Shown one piece after another: positions 5,255 through 15,300 of a stretch of 30,448 bases of DNA (its first letter is position 1; each line of letters begins with the position of its first letter). Below the pieces are notes generated by a model. It was not told the origin of the DNA. It did not search any database and saw only the letters and a program-made list of their open reading frames with translations. This DNA is from a virus, in IMG/VR virus record IMGVR_UViG_3300032053_000344, positions 1 through 30,448 of that record. The stretch is one strand, 5' to 3'. Both the position numbers and the translations under genes were made by a program.

Positions 5255-6860
5255 AAAAGGCGATAGGCTAAATCCAAACGGGAGACCTTTGGGATCAATC
5301 TCATATAAGAATAAAATTATGCAGTCGTTTCTTGACCTTATGGAGAAAGAAGTAAAGCTAAAAGACAGCGAAGGCGAGGAAACTGGAGAGACTGCTTTAT
5401 TTTATGACGCTTTCCTTGAACGTTTTATGAATGATGCCCTGTCGGGAAAGTACGCTGCACAAGAGTTTTTTGCAGAAAGGTTGCTCAAGCCAGATATCCT
5501 GGAGACTGTTGACAATTATATAAACCGAGGAGCTAGAGAAGATACCGACTTTCTATCGTATCGGATTTATAAAGACTGTCACGATGTACAGCAACAGATT
5601 CTACTGTCAAAGACAAAGTACATTTATCTTATGGCAGGCAGGCGAGCAGGGAAGTCTGCTGTAGACGTAATGAAGGGAACAGAGAAAGCAATCGTCAAGC
5701 CAGATGCAAGGATTCTTTATATAGGCTTGTCATTTACCCGTTGTCTGGAGCTGTTTTGGATACCTACTCAAAACCTATTGAAAGATTTAGGGATTAAGCC
5801 GAAAGAGTCGAGACGAACAGAGGGGCTAATAACCTTGCCGAATGACTCGCAGATTCACTTTGTAGGTAATACAACGGTTGACGAAAGAGACAAACTAAGG
5901 GGCTCGCAATGGGATTTGATAATCATAGACGAAGCACAGAGCCAGAAAGCCCTTGCTATCCTTACAGAGGAAATACTTGAACCCACTTTGATTGACCGTA
6001 AAGGGCAGATAATGTTTTCTGGTACTGGTCCAAAGATCAGAGGGACATACTGGGAAGAGCTTTGGAGCGATGAGGAACGCCACAGAGGCAAGCGGTTTAA
6101 CTGGAATATTGCAGACAATCCTTTTATTCCTGATTACCTGTCGGTTTTGGAAGCAATCAAAGAAGAAAAAGGCTTAACTGATTCAAGCCCCTTGTTTATT
6201 CGTGAATACCTTGGAAAGATATGCTATGACGATGATGCTCTAGTTTATCGGTTAGGATCGCAGAACTATTATACCGATGATGAGATTAAAGAATGGATCA
6301 ACTCGCAGCCAATAACCGATGTAAAGTTTACGGCTGGTTTAGACTATGGGTTTATAGATTCAGACGCTTTCGCTATAGTCATGTTTAGCTCAAGCAAATC
6401 AGAACGCTTTCTGTTATGGGAATATAAGGGGAATAGAACAGGCGTGACAGAGCTTGCCGATGCTATGCGAAAGGGAATTGAGTATATAAAGACAGCCGAA
6501 ATACTCAAGGCAATTCCTGAAAATAACAGATTCTTTTACATTTATGCCGATACTGGTGGGGCAGGGAAGAAAATATCAGCTGAATTGACAGCACAATACG
6601 GATTACCGATTATGGACGCTTTCAAGGCTTCAAAAGATTTTGCGGTTGAAATGCTTCAAGATGAGATAAGGACCGGACTATTCAAAGTGCCACAGCAAGG
6701 AATATTTGCAGATGAGTGTTTGAAAACGGTTTTCGCACGGAATGACAAAGACGAGCTAACCAGGGTAATAGATGACGAAGCCTTTCATCCAGATATGGTA
6801 GACGCTATTCTGTACTCTATGCGGTTCGTTTGGATAAATTACCTAAGTAATACTATATAA
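5244..6860 (+). CDS. terL: Terminase large subunit (ATPase and nuclease)
   Basis: The product has 538 residues. Residues 1-20 carry NPNGRPLGS, a motif common at the start of small terminase or DUF5681-type proteins; residues ~25-95 are a helical lead. Walker A is AGRRAGKSA (131-139), Walker B LIIIDE (225-230, E230 catalytic) and the coupling motif FSGTG (258-262). The RNase-H-like nuclease follows, with D367 (GLDYG), D374, D436 (YADTGG) and HPDMVDA (515-521). It pumps DNA into the prohead through the portal and cuts it. All expected catalytic residues are visible and the length is normal, with about 100 extra N-terminal residues. Confidence 0.95.
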   Translation: MPIKKGDRLNPNGRPLGSISYKNKIMQSFLDLMEKEVKLKDSEGEETGETALFYDAFLERFMNDALSGKYAAQEFFAERLLKPDILETVDNYINRGAREDTDFLSYRIYKDCHDVQQQILLSKTKYIYLMAGRRAGKSAVDVMKGTEKAIVKPDARILYIGLSFTRCLELFWIPTQNLLKDLGIKPKESRRTEGLITLPNDSQIHFVGNTTVDERDKLRGSQWDLIIIDEAQSQKALAILTEEILEPTLIDRKGQIMFSGTGPKIRGTYWEELWSDEERHRGKRFNWNIADNPFIPDYLSVLEAIKEEKGLTDSSPLFIREYLGKICYDDDALVYRLGSQNYYTDDEIKEWINSQPITDVKFTAGLDYGFIDSDAFAIVMFSSSKSERFLLWEYKGNRTGVTELADAMRKGIEYIKTAEILKAIPENNRFFYIYADTGGAGKKISAELTAQYGLPIMDAFKASKDFAVEMLQDEIRTGLFKVPQQGIFADECLKTVFARNDKDELTRVIDDEAFHPDMVDAILYSMRFVWINYLSNTI

Positions 6861-6867
6861 GTGAGGT
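6850..6867 (+). promoter_or_regulatory. Recurring motif TACTATATAAGTGAGGT, copy 1
   Basis: TACTATATAAGTGAGGT lies directly before the small gene between terminase and portal and contains its ribosome site (GAGG). The same 17-mer occurs at 10924-10940, and a variant (TACTATATATGGTGAAAGG) at 8842. It may be a short-leader promoter with the -10 next to the SD. Confidence 0.4.
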
Positions 6868-6872
6868 TTAAT

Positions 6873-7103
6873 ATGATAAAGACTATTTTTAGAATATACA
6901 AACAAGTAGCCGACGCACAGCGTAAACAAAAGGAACTTGACAGGCTCAAGGCTGTTCCTTTGAATTACGGGATCATTCGTGAGCTTGTTAATTCTGCACA
7001 GCATGGGGTGGCTATTGAAGTGAAGCTAATTGACGGCTCAAGCTTTACGATTAAGCAGGAAGTACAGGCGTTAAAAATGCCACAGTATGGGGAGAACTTC
7101 TAA
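6873..7103 (+). CDS. Small protein between terminase and portal, unknown
   Basis: I place the start at ATG 6873, six bases after GAGG; a GTG at 6861 is in frame but is part of the ribosome-site motif. The 76-residue product has a basic helical N-terminus (YKQVADAQRKQKELDRLKAV) and a beta-rich end (GVAIEVKLIDGSSFTIKQEV). Its position suggests a head-assembly accessory, but no family is recognised. Confidence 0.65.
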   Translation: MIKTIFRIYKQVADAQRKQKELDRLKAVPLNYGIIRELVNSAQHGVAIEVKLIDGSSFTIKQEVQALKMPQYGENF

Positions 7104-8834
7104 ATGAAACGAACACAAGAATATATTTTAACAGACTTGCAACAAATGGAGCAATATCTTTCCAGACGTGAACAAAAATACAGGCGTAATTACAACAGGT
7201 ATTATAATAACGGCAACAGATCAGAGGATATTTGGAATCTTTACGGCAATGTATTGGCTTATTATAACCAGTACGGTGCAAACACAGAGGATTTACCGTA
7301 CCTTAATGTTTTACGCTCTTGCGTGGATACCATGCTTTCTAAGCTGTCACAAACGAAGGTTAGACCTTTTTTTAATCCTGTAAATGGTACTTACAAAACA
7401 ACGAAGGTTTGCCGAAATGCTCAAGTTTTCTTTGATGAGTTTTACGACAAGCAGGATATATATAAAAAGCTTATTGCTTCAATGGGCGATGCCCTTATAT
7501 TTGACATGGGCGTTGAATGGATTGATGACGAAACAAGCACGGTCAGACGAATACCGCCTTGGGAATTTCATTTCGACGCTGGGGAAATGTCAATCGGTGA
7601 ATTGACTCGATGTGCAATAGTCAAAAAGCAGTATCCTTTAATCGCTCTAAGAGACAAGATAAAAGGAACTGAATACGAAAAAGCCATGAACGCTTCACCT
7701 AATGCGTATGTTTGTTACAAGCGATACTATGACCTTTTAGGTGGAATGGAATACCAGTACATTGGAACTACGCTGATTAGTGAAAGAAAGATCAAGTTTA
7801 CTGTACCGCCGTTTGTCTGGATTTACTACAAAGAGCCGATCAAAGGTGCTTTGTCCGATTCAATGATTGACTCTGTATATCAGATTCAACGAATGATTGA
7901 CGAACTAACATACAAGATCGCAACGGCTTCAAAGTTATCGCCAACAAATACTATTTTTATACCGAAAGGATCGGACATTAAGGCGAGTATTTATGCTTCA
8001 AGCAAGATCGGCGATGTTTTTGAGTACAATATCGCTGGGGCTGGAAGCTCTAACCCGATAACCGTAGCAACACCGCCAGCGATTGACAGCCAGTATATAC
8101 AGCTTTTGGAACTGTTTGAGGCTAAAATGTATAACTTAACTGGAGTTAGCCAGTTATCCGCACAGAGCAAAAAGCCGTCAGGTATCAATTCAGGCGTGGC
8201 GCTGCAAACACTGGAAGATGTTGAATCAGAACGTCACAATGTGGTTTTAAGCAACTATATCAGGTTTGCCAGAGACTTAGCAGAACGGATTATTGACGTT
8301 TACCCGGAAGATGAAGATGTTTTACCAAACAGACAGGGAAGAAATCAGACTAAGTGGAAAGACATAAAGAAAGAACGTGATATGTTTAACGTCCAGTTTT
8401 CTGCTTCCAGTTCTTTGTCAAAAGACCCAAAAGTAAAAATGGAACAGATCGAAAAGCTTCTATCAATGAAAGTGATTGACCCTTCAATGGCTAGTACCTT
8501 GCTTGAGATGCCAGACCTTGAGGGAGCATATTCAATTACGACAGCGGCATACAATTCTAATGAGAAGACGCTTGAAAGGATTGTTGAAAACCCGCCAGAT
8601 GCAGACGGGAAGTATCATTTCTTTGAATGTACAGACATTAACCTTTTATTCAAACAGTCGGTAAATCTGCTTTTACGGCTTGATGCTTCGGACGAAAACC
8701 CAGAGGTGCTTGAAAGATTAACTTTGTTTATCAATCAGCTAAAAGAAGGTATGGACGAACTTAATCAGGTAATTTTACCGCCTGTTCCTGTACAACCAAT
8801 GGCTCAAGAGAATGTTGCACCGCAAATAGCATAA
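7104..8834 (+). CDS. Portal protein
   Basis: The product has 576 residues and follows the terminase, as portals do. The N-terminal ~75 residues are rich in Tyr, Arg and Asn. Long helical and beta segments follow, with an SGINSGVALQTLEDVESERH stretch near residue 355 that resembles the portal crown/stem helix, and LLRLDASDENPEVLERLTLF near the end. The length fits podovirus-type portals. It would form the dodecameric vertex ring through which DNA enters and leaves. GGGGAGAA precedes the start. Confidence 0.85.
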   Translation: MKRTQEYILTDLQQMEQYLSRREQKYRRNYNRYYNNGNRSEDIWNLYGNVLAYYNQYGANTEDLPYLNVLRSCVDTMLSKLSQTKVRPFFNPVNGTYKTTKVCRNAQVFFDEFYDKQDIYKKLIASMGDALIFDMGVEWIDDETSTVRRIPPWEFHFDAGEMSIGELTRCAIVKKQYPLIALRDKIKGTEYEKAMNASPNAYVCYKRYYDLLGGMEYQYIGTTLISERKIKFTVPPFVWIYYKEPIKGALSDSMIDSVYQIQRMIDELTYKIATASKLSPTNTIFIPKGSDIKASIYASSKIGDVFEYNIAGAGSSNPITVATPPAIDSQYIQLLELFEAKMYNLTGVSQLSAQSKKPSGINSGVALQTLEDVESERHNVVLSNYIRFARDLAERIIDVYPEDEDVLPNRQGRNQTKWKDIKKERDMFNVQFSASSSLSKDPKVKMEQIEKLLSMKVIDPSMASTLLEMPDLEGAYSITTAAYNSNEKTLERIVENPPDADGKYHFFECTDINLLFKQSVNLLLRLDASDENPEVLERLTLFINQLKEGMDELNQVILPPVPVQPMAQENVAPQIA

Positions 8835-8840
8835 GGCTAT

Positions 8841-8860
8841 TACTATATATGGTGAAAGGA
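8841..8860 (+). promoter_or_regulatory. Recurring motif, variant copy 2 (TTACTATATATGGTGAAAGG)
   Basis: This lies between portal and scaffold genes and includes the AAAGGAG ribosome site of the scaffold gene. It shares TACTATATA with the copies at 6850 and 10924. Confidence 0.35.
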
Positions 8861-8867
8861 GAATCTA

Positions 8868-9455
8868 ATGGATGTTAGCCAATTAAGCCCGCAAGAAAAG
8901 GATAGATTACTGTCTATGCTTATTGAGAAGGCTGGAATTGAGCCAACTGTCAGCACTTCCGATGAAAGTCAGGATATGGCACAGCTTGAACCGCTTGTAA
9001 AAGTAATTCAAATGATATGCGATAAACTTGAACAGTTGGAAGAGAAAGTTGAAAATCTTGATAAACTTGTGACCGATGAGATAATCGGTGGTATTACTAC
9101 CCTTTACAAAGCGAAATCACGAATGGGCGGTATCGGTGAAATGACCGAAAAGTACAAAGACAAGTTTGACCCGTACAAAGATTTTTACAGCTCGATGACA
9201 GACGGTTCTGATTTGTATGAAACGCTCTTTGATGAGATTCAGAGCATGAAGGGAGATGGCTCTGCATGGAATGAAGAATCAGAGGGTTCTGCTATTGAAG
9301 GGATGTTGGGTCAGCTAAAAGCTAAGCACGACAAGATTAAGGGAACAGGCGAGCCAGTAGGCGTGTCGGTTGAGATAGAAAAAACAAGTGCCAATGAAGA
9401 TGGGCTTGATAAGATTCGGGCGATGAGAAAGAAAAATCCCGAAGTTAGATTTTAA
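8868..9455 (+). CDS. Scaffolding protein
   Basis: The product has 195 residues and is acidic and highly charged. A heptad-rich segment lies at residues ~45-70 (VIQMICDKLEQLEEKVENLD) and the C-terminus is basic (DKIRAMRKKNPEVRF), as in scaffolds whose basic tail binds the capsid protein. It sits between portal and major capsid protein, the classical position. AAAGGAG precedes the ATG. The call rests on position and composition. Confidence 0.7.
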   Translation: MDVSQLSPQEKDRLLSMLIEKAGIEPTVSTSDESQDMAQLEPLVKVIQMICDKLEQLEEKVENLDKLVTDEIIGGITTLYKAKSRMGGIGEMTEKYKDKFDPYKDFYSSMTDGSDLYETLFDEIQSMKGDGSAWNEESEGSAIEGMLGQLKAKHDKIKGTGEPVGVSVEIEKTSANEDGLDKIRAMRKKNPEVRF

Positions 9456-9467
9456 CAGGAGAAACAA

Positions 9468-10853
9468 ATGCCAGCAATTACTAGCGATGCAGGGCTGTTA
9501 CCAATTTACAAAGAATGGTATTCAGACAAGGAAATGGAACAGGTACTATGGAGAGCTTCTCCAGTACTTCGTGAACTCAAAAAAAACCGTGTAGGTGGTA
9601 AGTCCTACAACTTTGCTGCTAATTATGCGTCAGGTGGCGGTGCTTCTGGAGATGCAACAGTTGCCGCAACTAACGCTGCAAGCGGAATCAGCAAGTCTGC
9701 ACAGTTTGCCGTTACTCCCGGACAGCTTTTTAGCATCTTCTCGGTGTCTGCAAAAGACGTTTTGGCGTCTGAAAACATCCGTGGGGCTTTCGTCCCTGTC
9801 CCTGTAGTAAAGATGTTTGATGGTACAGCAGCTTTCCGCCGCTTGTTTGCCACTGCTCTTTATGGTATGGGATTCGGTGAAATCGGAAACGCAGGGATTG
9901 TTACAACTCAAGTTGGTTCAAATACCCTTGATTTGGTACAGTATTCAAGCGTCGTCAAACTTGATATTGGATCGGTATTCAATGTAACCAATGGTGCATT
10001 GCCTTCCAGTACCTTGCGAGCATCGGTAAATACCGTTACCGCAATCAATGGAACTACCATTACTTTCACTTCCACAGCGATTGAAACTTGGGCGGCTACT
10101 GATTGGATCGAAGTTCAAGGCTGTCGGTCGGGTGCAACTCCATTGCTTCCAGTAGGACTACCGGGATGGCTTCCAACTTTAGCAGCTCGCAGCGGTGGAA
10201 CGTGGACAACTTATATTGGAACAGCTTTTTACGGTGTAGACCGTTCTGTATTCCCTGATCGTTTGGCTGGTAATTACATTGCACGTAATACAGGCGGATC
10301 GGAAAAATACAAAGATTGTATAGTTAGAGCTATCCAGGCTGCACGTAATGCAGGTGGTAATCCAATGTGGCTTATTATCAATCCAGCCGATTATGCTACT
10401 GTACTCGGTGAGTTTGACGGCTTAACACAGCTTATGCAGTCAACTAATGTCGCTGGGGCAAAAGGTCAAAAAACCTCCGCTGTAGCAGGATTTGAAGAGA
10501 CGAAATACGCTTACAGCTCTTCATGGGTAGACAAAGTGTATGATGATCCTTTCTGTCCACGGTACACTGCTTATATTCTCGATGAGGAAACTATTGAATT
10601 CGCTATGCTTAGCAATGCCAATACTCCAGTGTCAGACGGAATCAACGCAAACAATCCGGGAAGCCAGAACATCAACGGCGTATCAACTCCTGATATGAAG
10701 TCTACTTACAGCTTCATTTTCGATGATTACGTGACTGTACAGCCTTCAACTTTGACCTCCGATGGCCCAGCCTTGCAGGTTATCCTACAGCTTTATGGTA
10801 ACTTTGCTGTAAGGGCTCCGGGAAAGAACGCTGTTATCAACTTTGTATCTTAG
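9468..10853 (+). CDS. Major capsid protein
   Basis: The product has 461 residues. It begins with a helix (YKEWYSDKEMEQVLWRASPV) and continues with Ala/Gly/Thr-rich beta sequence typical of capsid proteins. It follows the scaffold gene behind AGGAG and is followed at once by an intrinsic terminator, which suits a very highly expressed product. The beta-rich middle part (about residues 140-215) may be an inserted domain relative to the HK97 fold (inference). Confidence 0.85.
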   Translation: MPAITSDAGLLPIYKEWYSDKEMEQVLWRASPVLRELKKNRVGGKSYNFAANYASGGGASGDATVAATNAASGISKSAQFAVTPGQLFSIFSVSAKDVLASENIRGAFVPVPVVKMFDGTAAFRRLFATALYGMGFGEIGNAGIVTTQVGSNTLDLVQYSSVVKLDIGSVFNVTNGALPSSTLRASVNTVTAINGTTITFTSTAIETWAATDWIEVQGCRSGATPLLPVGLPGWLPTLAARSGGTWTTYIGTAFYGVDRSVFPDRLAGNYIARNTGGSEKYKDCIVRAIQAARNAGGNPMWLIINPADYATVLGEFDGLTQLMQSTNVAGAKGQKTSAVAGFEETKYAYSSSWVDKVYDDPFCPRYTAYILDEETIEFAMLSNANTPVSDGINANNPGSQNINGVSTPDMKSTYSFIFDDYVTVQPSTLTSDGPALQVILQLYGNFAVRAPGKNAVINFVS

Positions 10854-10872
10854 CAAATAGTCTAAGTAAACT

Positions 10873-10901
10873 GGGCTATCCTTAAGGGTAGCCCTTTTTT
10901 T
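10873..10901 (+). terminator. Intrinsic terminator after the capsid gene
   Basis: A 9-bp stem GGGCTATCC/GGGTAGCCC (one G-T pair) with a TTAA loop is followed by seven T. It ends the capsid transcript, probably partially, so the downstream tail genes are made at a lower level or from a fresh start at 10924. Confidence 0.9.
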
Positions 10902-10923
10902 GTATACTTTTATGTTTTACCCT

Positions 10924-10940
10924 TACTATATAAGTGAGGT
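10924..10940 (+). promoter_or_regulatory. Recurring motif TACTATATAAGTGAGGT, copy 3
   Basis: This is an exact copy of the 17-mer at 6850, placed just after the terminator and just before the adaptor gene (start GTG 10947). Its location after a terminator supports transcription starting anew here, though I see no good -35 box. Confidence 0.5.
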
Positions 10941-10946
10941 GGAAAA

Positions 10947-12296
10947 GTGAAATCGTCTGAAATAATTCTTAGAGCAAGATCTCTCGCAGATATACCGAAT
11001 AGTAAATATATAAACAATAACGATGAGCAAGAGTCTTTATGGGAATCATATAAAGATGTTTACACGAAATTGACTGACTCAAGCGATGATTATTTCATTA
11101 AAGAGTTTATTGTCGATACTTCTATAGGAGTTACTAAGCTTGGTGAATCAGAATACGAAATAACCATACCCGATGATGTATATAAACTTCGCTTTGTTGA
11201 CTATAAGCATGGCGGTATCTGGTACAACATGGAAAAGTTTAACACTAATCAGCGTAATAATATTGGCGGTTTACCAAAATACCGATGGCGTGGGGCTAAA
11301 CTCTGGGTAACAGCAGGGGCGGTTATGGGTTTACCGTCTGAAATTAGACTTGATTACTACCCTTCACCGATTAAACCGACAGTCCCTACGCTTTCTGTCG
11401 ATTATTGCCAGAGTTATGCAACTTATGACCTTAATAAGATCACAAGTAAGGTTTACACAGAGATAAACGGAGTCGATTATCTGCTTTATATCTATAATGG
11501 AGTAAATATTTATGTAGAAAGCAAGGTTTTGAACACTAAAACCCTACTTTATACCGGAACTGGACTGTCTGGGCTACAATATTACGCTGGTTACATTTAC
11601 TATATAAGCGGTGGAAAGATTTATAAGGCAAGTACAACGATGCTGGCAACAATTACACCTTCTGCTATTGTCTCGAGCGGAACGGTTACCGCTCTTTCAA
11701 TCACTGGTCAAAAACTGTATTACAATGACGCTGGAAGTTCATATACCGCAACACTTGCAGGCGGTACCATAACACTTTTTGGTGCTTTTACCATATTTGA
11801 TGTATGTACTATAGGTTCTTACATTGCTTATAGATCGGCTACTGGGTTTATCGTTGTAAACGGTGTTGCTTCAACTATTCAGGCGGTAAACATTGCAAGC
11901 GATGGCGTGTATTTATACTACTTAGACCTTGCAGGCGATGTTATCAGGGTAATAGATTATGGGCTTACAGCGCAGTCATTTGAGACGATAGGGTATGGAA
12001 TCAATATGTCAGGCGGTGACGTGCTACAGACAAGCCTAGTGCTTACAGGGGCAAGTTATGAAGTGTCAACTCTTTCAACTATTCCCGATACTGATTTTAG
12101 TTATCCAGTAAACGAAGCAAACGAGCTTATGGCGTACCAATCGGCAATCGACTTCAAGCGAAAAGCAAACGGTGAAACTTCTATTCTTCAAGCAAGGTAC
12201 AACGATATTTTAGCACGGTTTTTAATTCAGATAAAAAGAGACGAATACCAGACAGAAAGAAGATCGCCTGAATACTTTAGTCCGTACAACTTTTAA
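10947..12296 (+). CDS. Head-tail adaptor with inserted beta-propeller-like domain
   Basis: The product has 449 residues and uses GTG behind GAGGTGG. Residues 1-145 (helical start, then a beta region to GLPSEIRLDYYPSP) and residues 385-449 (a long helix with AYQSAIDFKRKANGETSILQ and IKRDEYQTERRSP) resemble the two halves of a podovirus head-tail adaptor. Between them, residues ~150-380 are short repeated strands such as YYAGYIYYISGGKIY, TGQKLYYNDAG and SDGVYLYYLDLAG, the style of YWTD/DUF5050-like propeller blades. The adaptor would join portal to nozzle, and the insert would project outward. Domain borders are estimates. Confidence 0.65.
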   Translation: MKSSEIILRARSLADIPNSKYINNNDEQESLWESYKDVYTKLTDSSDDYFIKEFIVDTSIGVTKLGESEYEITIPDDVYKLRFVDYKHGGIWYNMEKFNTNQRNNIGGLPKYRWRGAKLWVTAGAVMGLPSEIRLDYYPSPIKPTVPTLSVDYCQSYATYDLNKITSKVYTEINGVDYLLYIYNGVNIYVESKVLNTKTLLYTGTGLSGLQYYAGYIYYISGGKIYKASTTMLATITPSAIVSSGTVTALSITGQKLYYNDAGSSYTATLAGGTITLFGAFTIFDVCTIGSYIAYRSATGFIVVNGVASTIQAVNIASDGVYLYYLDLAGDVIRVIDYGLTAQSFETIGYGINMSGGDVLQTSLVLTGASYEVSTLSTIPDTDFSYPVNEANELMAYQSAIDFKRKANGETSILQARYNDILARFLIQIKRDEYQTERRSPEYFSPYNF

Positions 12297-12305
12297 GGGG
12301 AAAAA

Positions 12306-15300
12306 ATGAATATCGACATAGAACTGAAAACAAGTCTAAATACTGGTACTTTCAATCAGGATATTAAGAAGTTTGGAGAGAAGGGCGAAAACCTTATCAA
12401 CACAGGTATTGAACGAATGGGAGGGGTGACAAACGTCTATGAAACAGAGGAAGCTTTCCCTGAATTAGGTCAATATATCGTTGACGAAAATAACAGAGAT
12501 GTTTCTATTGTCGATTCAACGGTAGCAGATTACAAGATAGTCAAGGTTGACGGGCAGGCAGTCGGTCAAGTATCGGCTTATGGAATAGAAAAACAGAACG
12601 AAGTTAAAAGCGTTGACGATGTTTTCATAGAGACAGCAAGCTATACGACTTGTAACTTAGTAGATGCAACGATAACTATCTCAAAGTATGATTTATCAGA
12701 CACCTTGCTATTGTCTCGAACAGTTACCTTTACCAATCTCGCAACTTTGTTGCCATTCTTTACTTCGCTTTCTTTTGTACGTTACAACGGAATGACTTAT
12801 GCGGATTCTATGGAATGGTCGTTACGCTTAGGGGATCAGCATATTATTTTGAAGGAATCAACACCGACACAGACATTAACGCAAGCGGTGCAAAGTACGT
12901 CTGTTTTGGGTACGTCAAACGTCAATTGTTCTTTAGTCTATAACAATACAATAGTATTTGCAGGCGATAACGGTCGAGTAGGTTCTTTTGATGGTGTGGC
13001 GTGGAAAGATTATAACGGTAACGGAATGGGAACAGGCGTTTTTAATAACGGTGATTCTACTTTCGGAGTTATCGGGAATAGTAACATTTACTCGATGATT
13101 CTTGTAACGTATTCAGGAACTTCTTATTTAGTTATCGGTGGGGCGTTAGGGCGTGTCGGTAATTGGAACGGTTCAAACTGGGTAATTTACAGCACGACAG
13201 GCGGTCTGGCAAACTCTGGAAATGTCACAACTGGTGTAATCAGTACCGACGACGTTACAGCTATGATTCAAATAAACAATAACATAGTATTTGGCGGTTC
13301 TTTGGGAAAGATCGGTTCTTATGATTTTGAACAGAACTGGTTTAACAACTGGAACGTCACAGGGCTAAGCAATAACGCAACCATAATAGGGGCAGTAAAG
13401 ATATATGCCTTTGCTTTATATAACAGCACTACTATTTTAGTTGCTGGTGCTTCTGGAAGGGTCGGTAATTTTAAGATAAATAATGTATGGACGGCAACAG
13501 CAGGGAGCTTCCCTGTTGCATCAAAGTCATGGACAGATGTTTGCTACGGAAATGGGAAGTTTGTAGCTGTAAGCATCCAGAGCGACACAACCAGTCAGGG
13601 CGCATACTCTTTGGATGGGATAACATGGGTAATGGTAACTCTTCCCGCTCCAACATTGTCTGAATATGCAACGGTTTGCTATGGGAATGGGATTTTCATG
13701 GCGATTTCACAGAAAAATTCCATCGGGGCGGTTTCAACAGACGGTATTACATGGACGTACATGAAACCGCCTTTTAATGGATTGATTAAATACAAGCTTG
13801 TTTTTGGGAATGGGATTTTCTTTTATGGTGGATTTACATCAACAGATGGCACTGTTTGGACAAGAGGGACAGCCCCTAGTGGGTTTGCGTTTTATACAGT
13901 GGGTTTTGGTGATGGTAAGTTTGTTGCCGTTTTAGCAGGAACGTCAAGATCATGTTATTCAACAAATGGGATAGATTGGACAGAGACGGTTCTGCCTGCG
14001 ACAAAGGATTGGTATGGAGTTATATATGGAAACGGTAAATATATAGCAACAGCTAATACAAACTCTACTGTAGGCGCATACTCTTTGGATGGGATAACAT
14101 GGGTTCAAACCGTTATGCCGTCTGGCAATTGGCTTACGGTATCTTATGGTAACGGAAAGTATGTGGCTTTTTCTTATAACACCTCTGTGGCGGCTTATTC
14201 AATAGACGGTATAACATGGACGCAAACAGCATTGTCTACAAGTTCATACTATCGTTGCAGTGCCTATGGACTTGGCCGTTTTGTTGTGTTGGCTTCAAAT
14301 AACACAAACTTAAGCAATTATATTACGGTTTCAAACACAAACACAGCCTATACTACAGTTTCAAGCGCAACCTTTCCAACAAATAACGCCACAGTAATAG
14401 GCGCAAATACAATTCGTGGTATCTATAAATACGGCGCAAACTTTCTGTTTTTCGGGGGAGATACTACCGGATTGATCGGGACGCTAACTGGTGCGGGGAC
14501 GTGGTATGCTTACACGACAACGACCGCCGGTATAGTAACTGATAACAATACGCTCATTGTCGGTAATTCTATAAACACGATGACGGAATACAACGGATAC
14601 CTAGTTATGGGCGGTTCGGGAGGTTTAATGGCATCAATAACTGGGGCAGGCGTTAAACAGGTATATAATTCAGGGCTACTTTATACAAACAACGCAACGG
14701 TAATAGGGGATTTGGATATAAATGTGTTAGTTGTTTATAACTCGATTCTCTTTATATGCGGTCAATCGTCAACGGTAAACCTTATGCAAATTGGCGGAAG
14801 CTTCCCTTCTTTTTATATAAGCTCTAACGGTATTCTTGCAAACCTTTTGACCAACTTCAACACACTGGGTTACTTGTATACATACCGGTATGAAAACGGT
14901 TTATACATGATCAATCTTGTCGGTAACAGTAACGGAATAAGCTACACTTTAGACAATGCAACAAAGTCGGTAACGGTTCTTAATTGCACGTATGCTTTAC
15001 TTCAGGTATCAAGCGGAAAGTCTCGTCATATTACTACAACGCAAGATTATACAACGAATCACCTTTACGACAGCACGACAATCAAGGCGAGCGGATTAGT
15101 TGGGTACACTGATTTTACCAACTTCTCAAGCTCAATTGTATTTCCGACAGCAAACTATACACTCGGTAATGGGTATGTAAAGAAAAGTCAGTCAGGGTTT
15201 GGATACGCAGACTTTGACTTTCAACTGGCAACGTCAAGCGTGAATATTTTTAACTACACGCCACAGTTCCAGAACACAATGACGTCATTATTTCAGGTAA

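Noticed and set aside
6846-6866. T7-like phage RNA polymerase promoter
   Set aside because: TAATAC...CTATA resembles the T7 consensus superficially, but no single-subunit RNA polymerase is encoded and the match is short.
13911-13920. Target site for the C4-like RNA (GATGGTAAGT complements ACTTACCATC)
   Set aside because: The 10-base match lies deep inside the nozzle gene in a repeated Gly-Asp-Gly-Lys coding stretch, not near a start codon, and is explained by that repeat.
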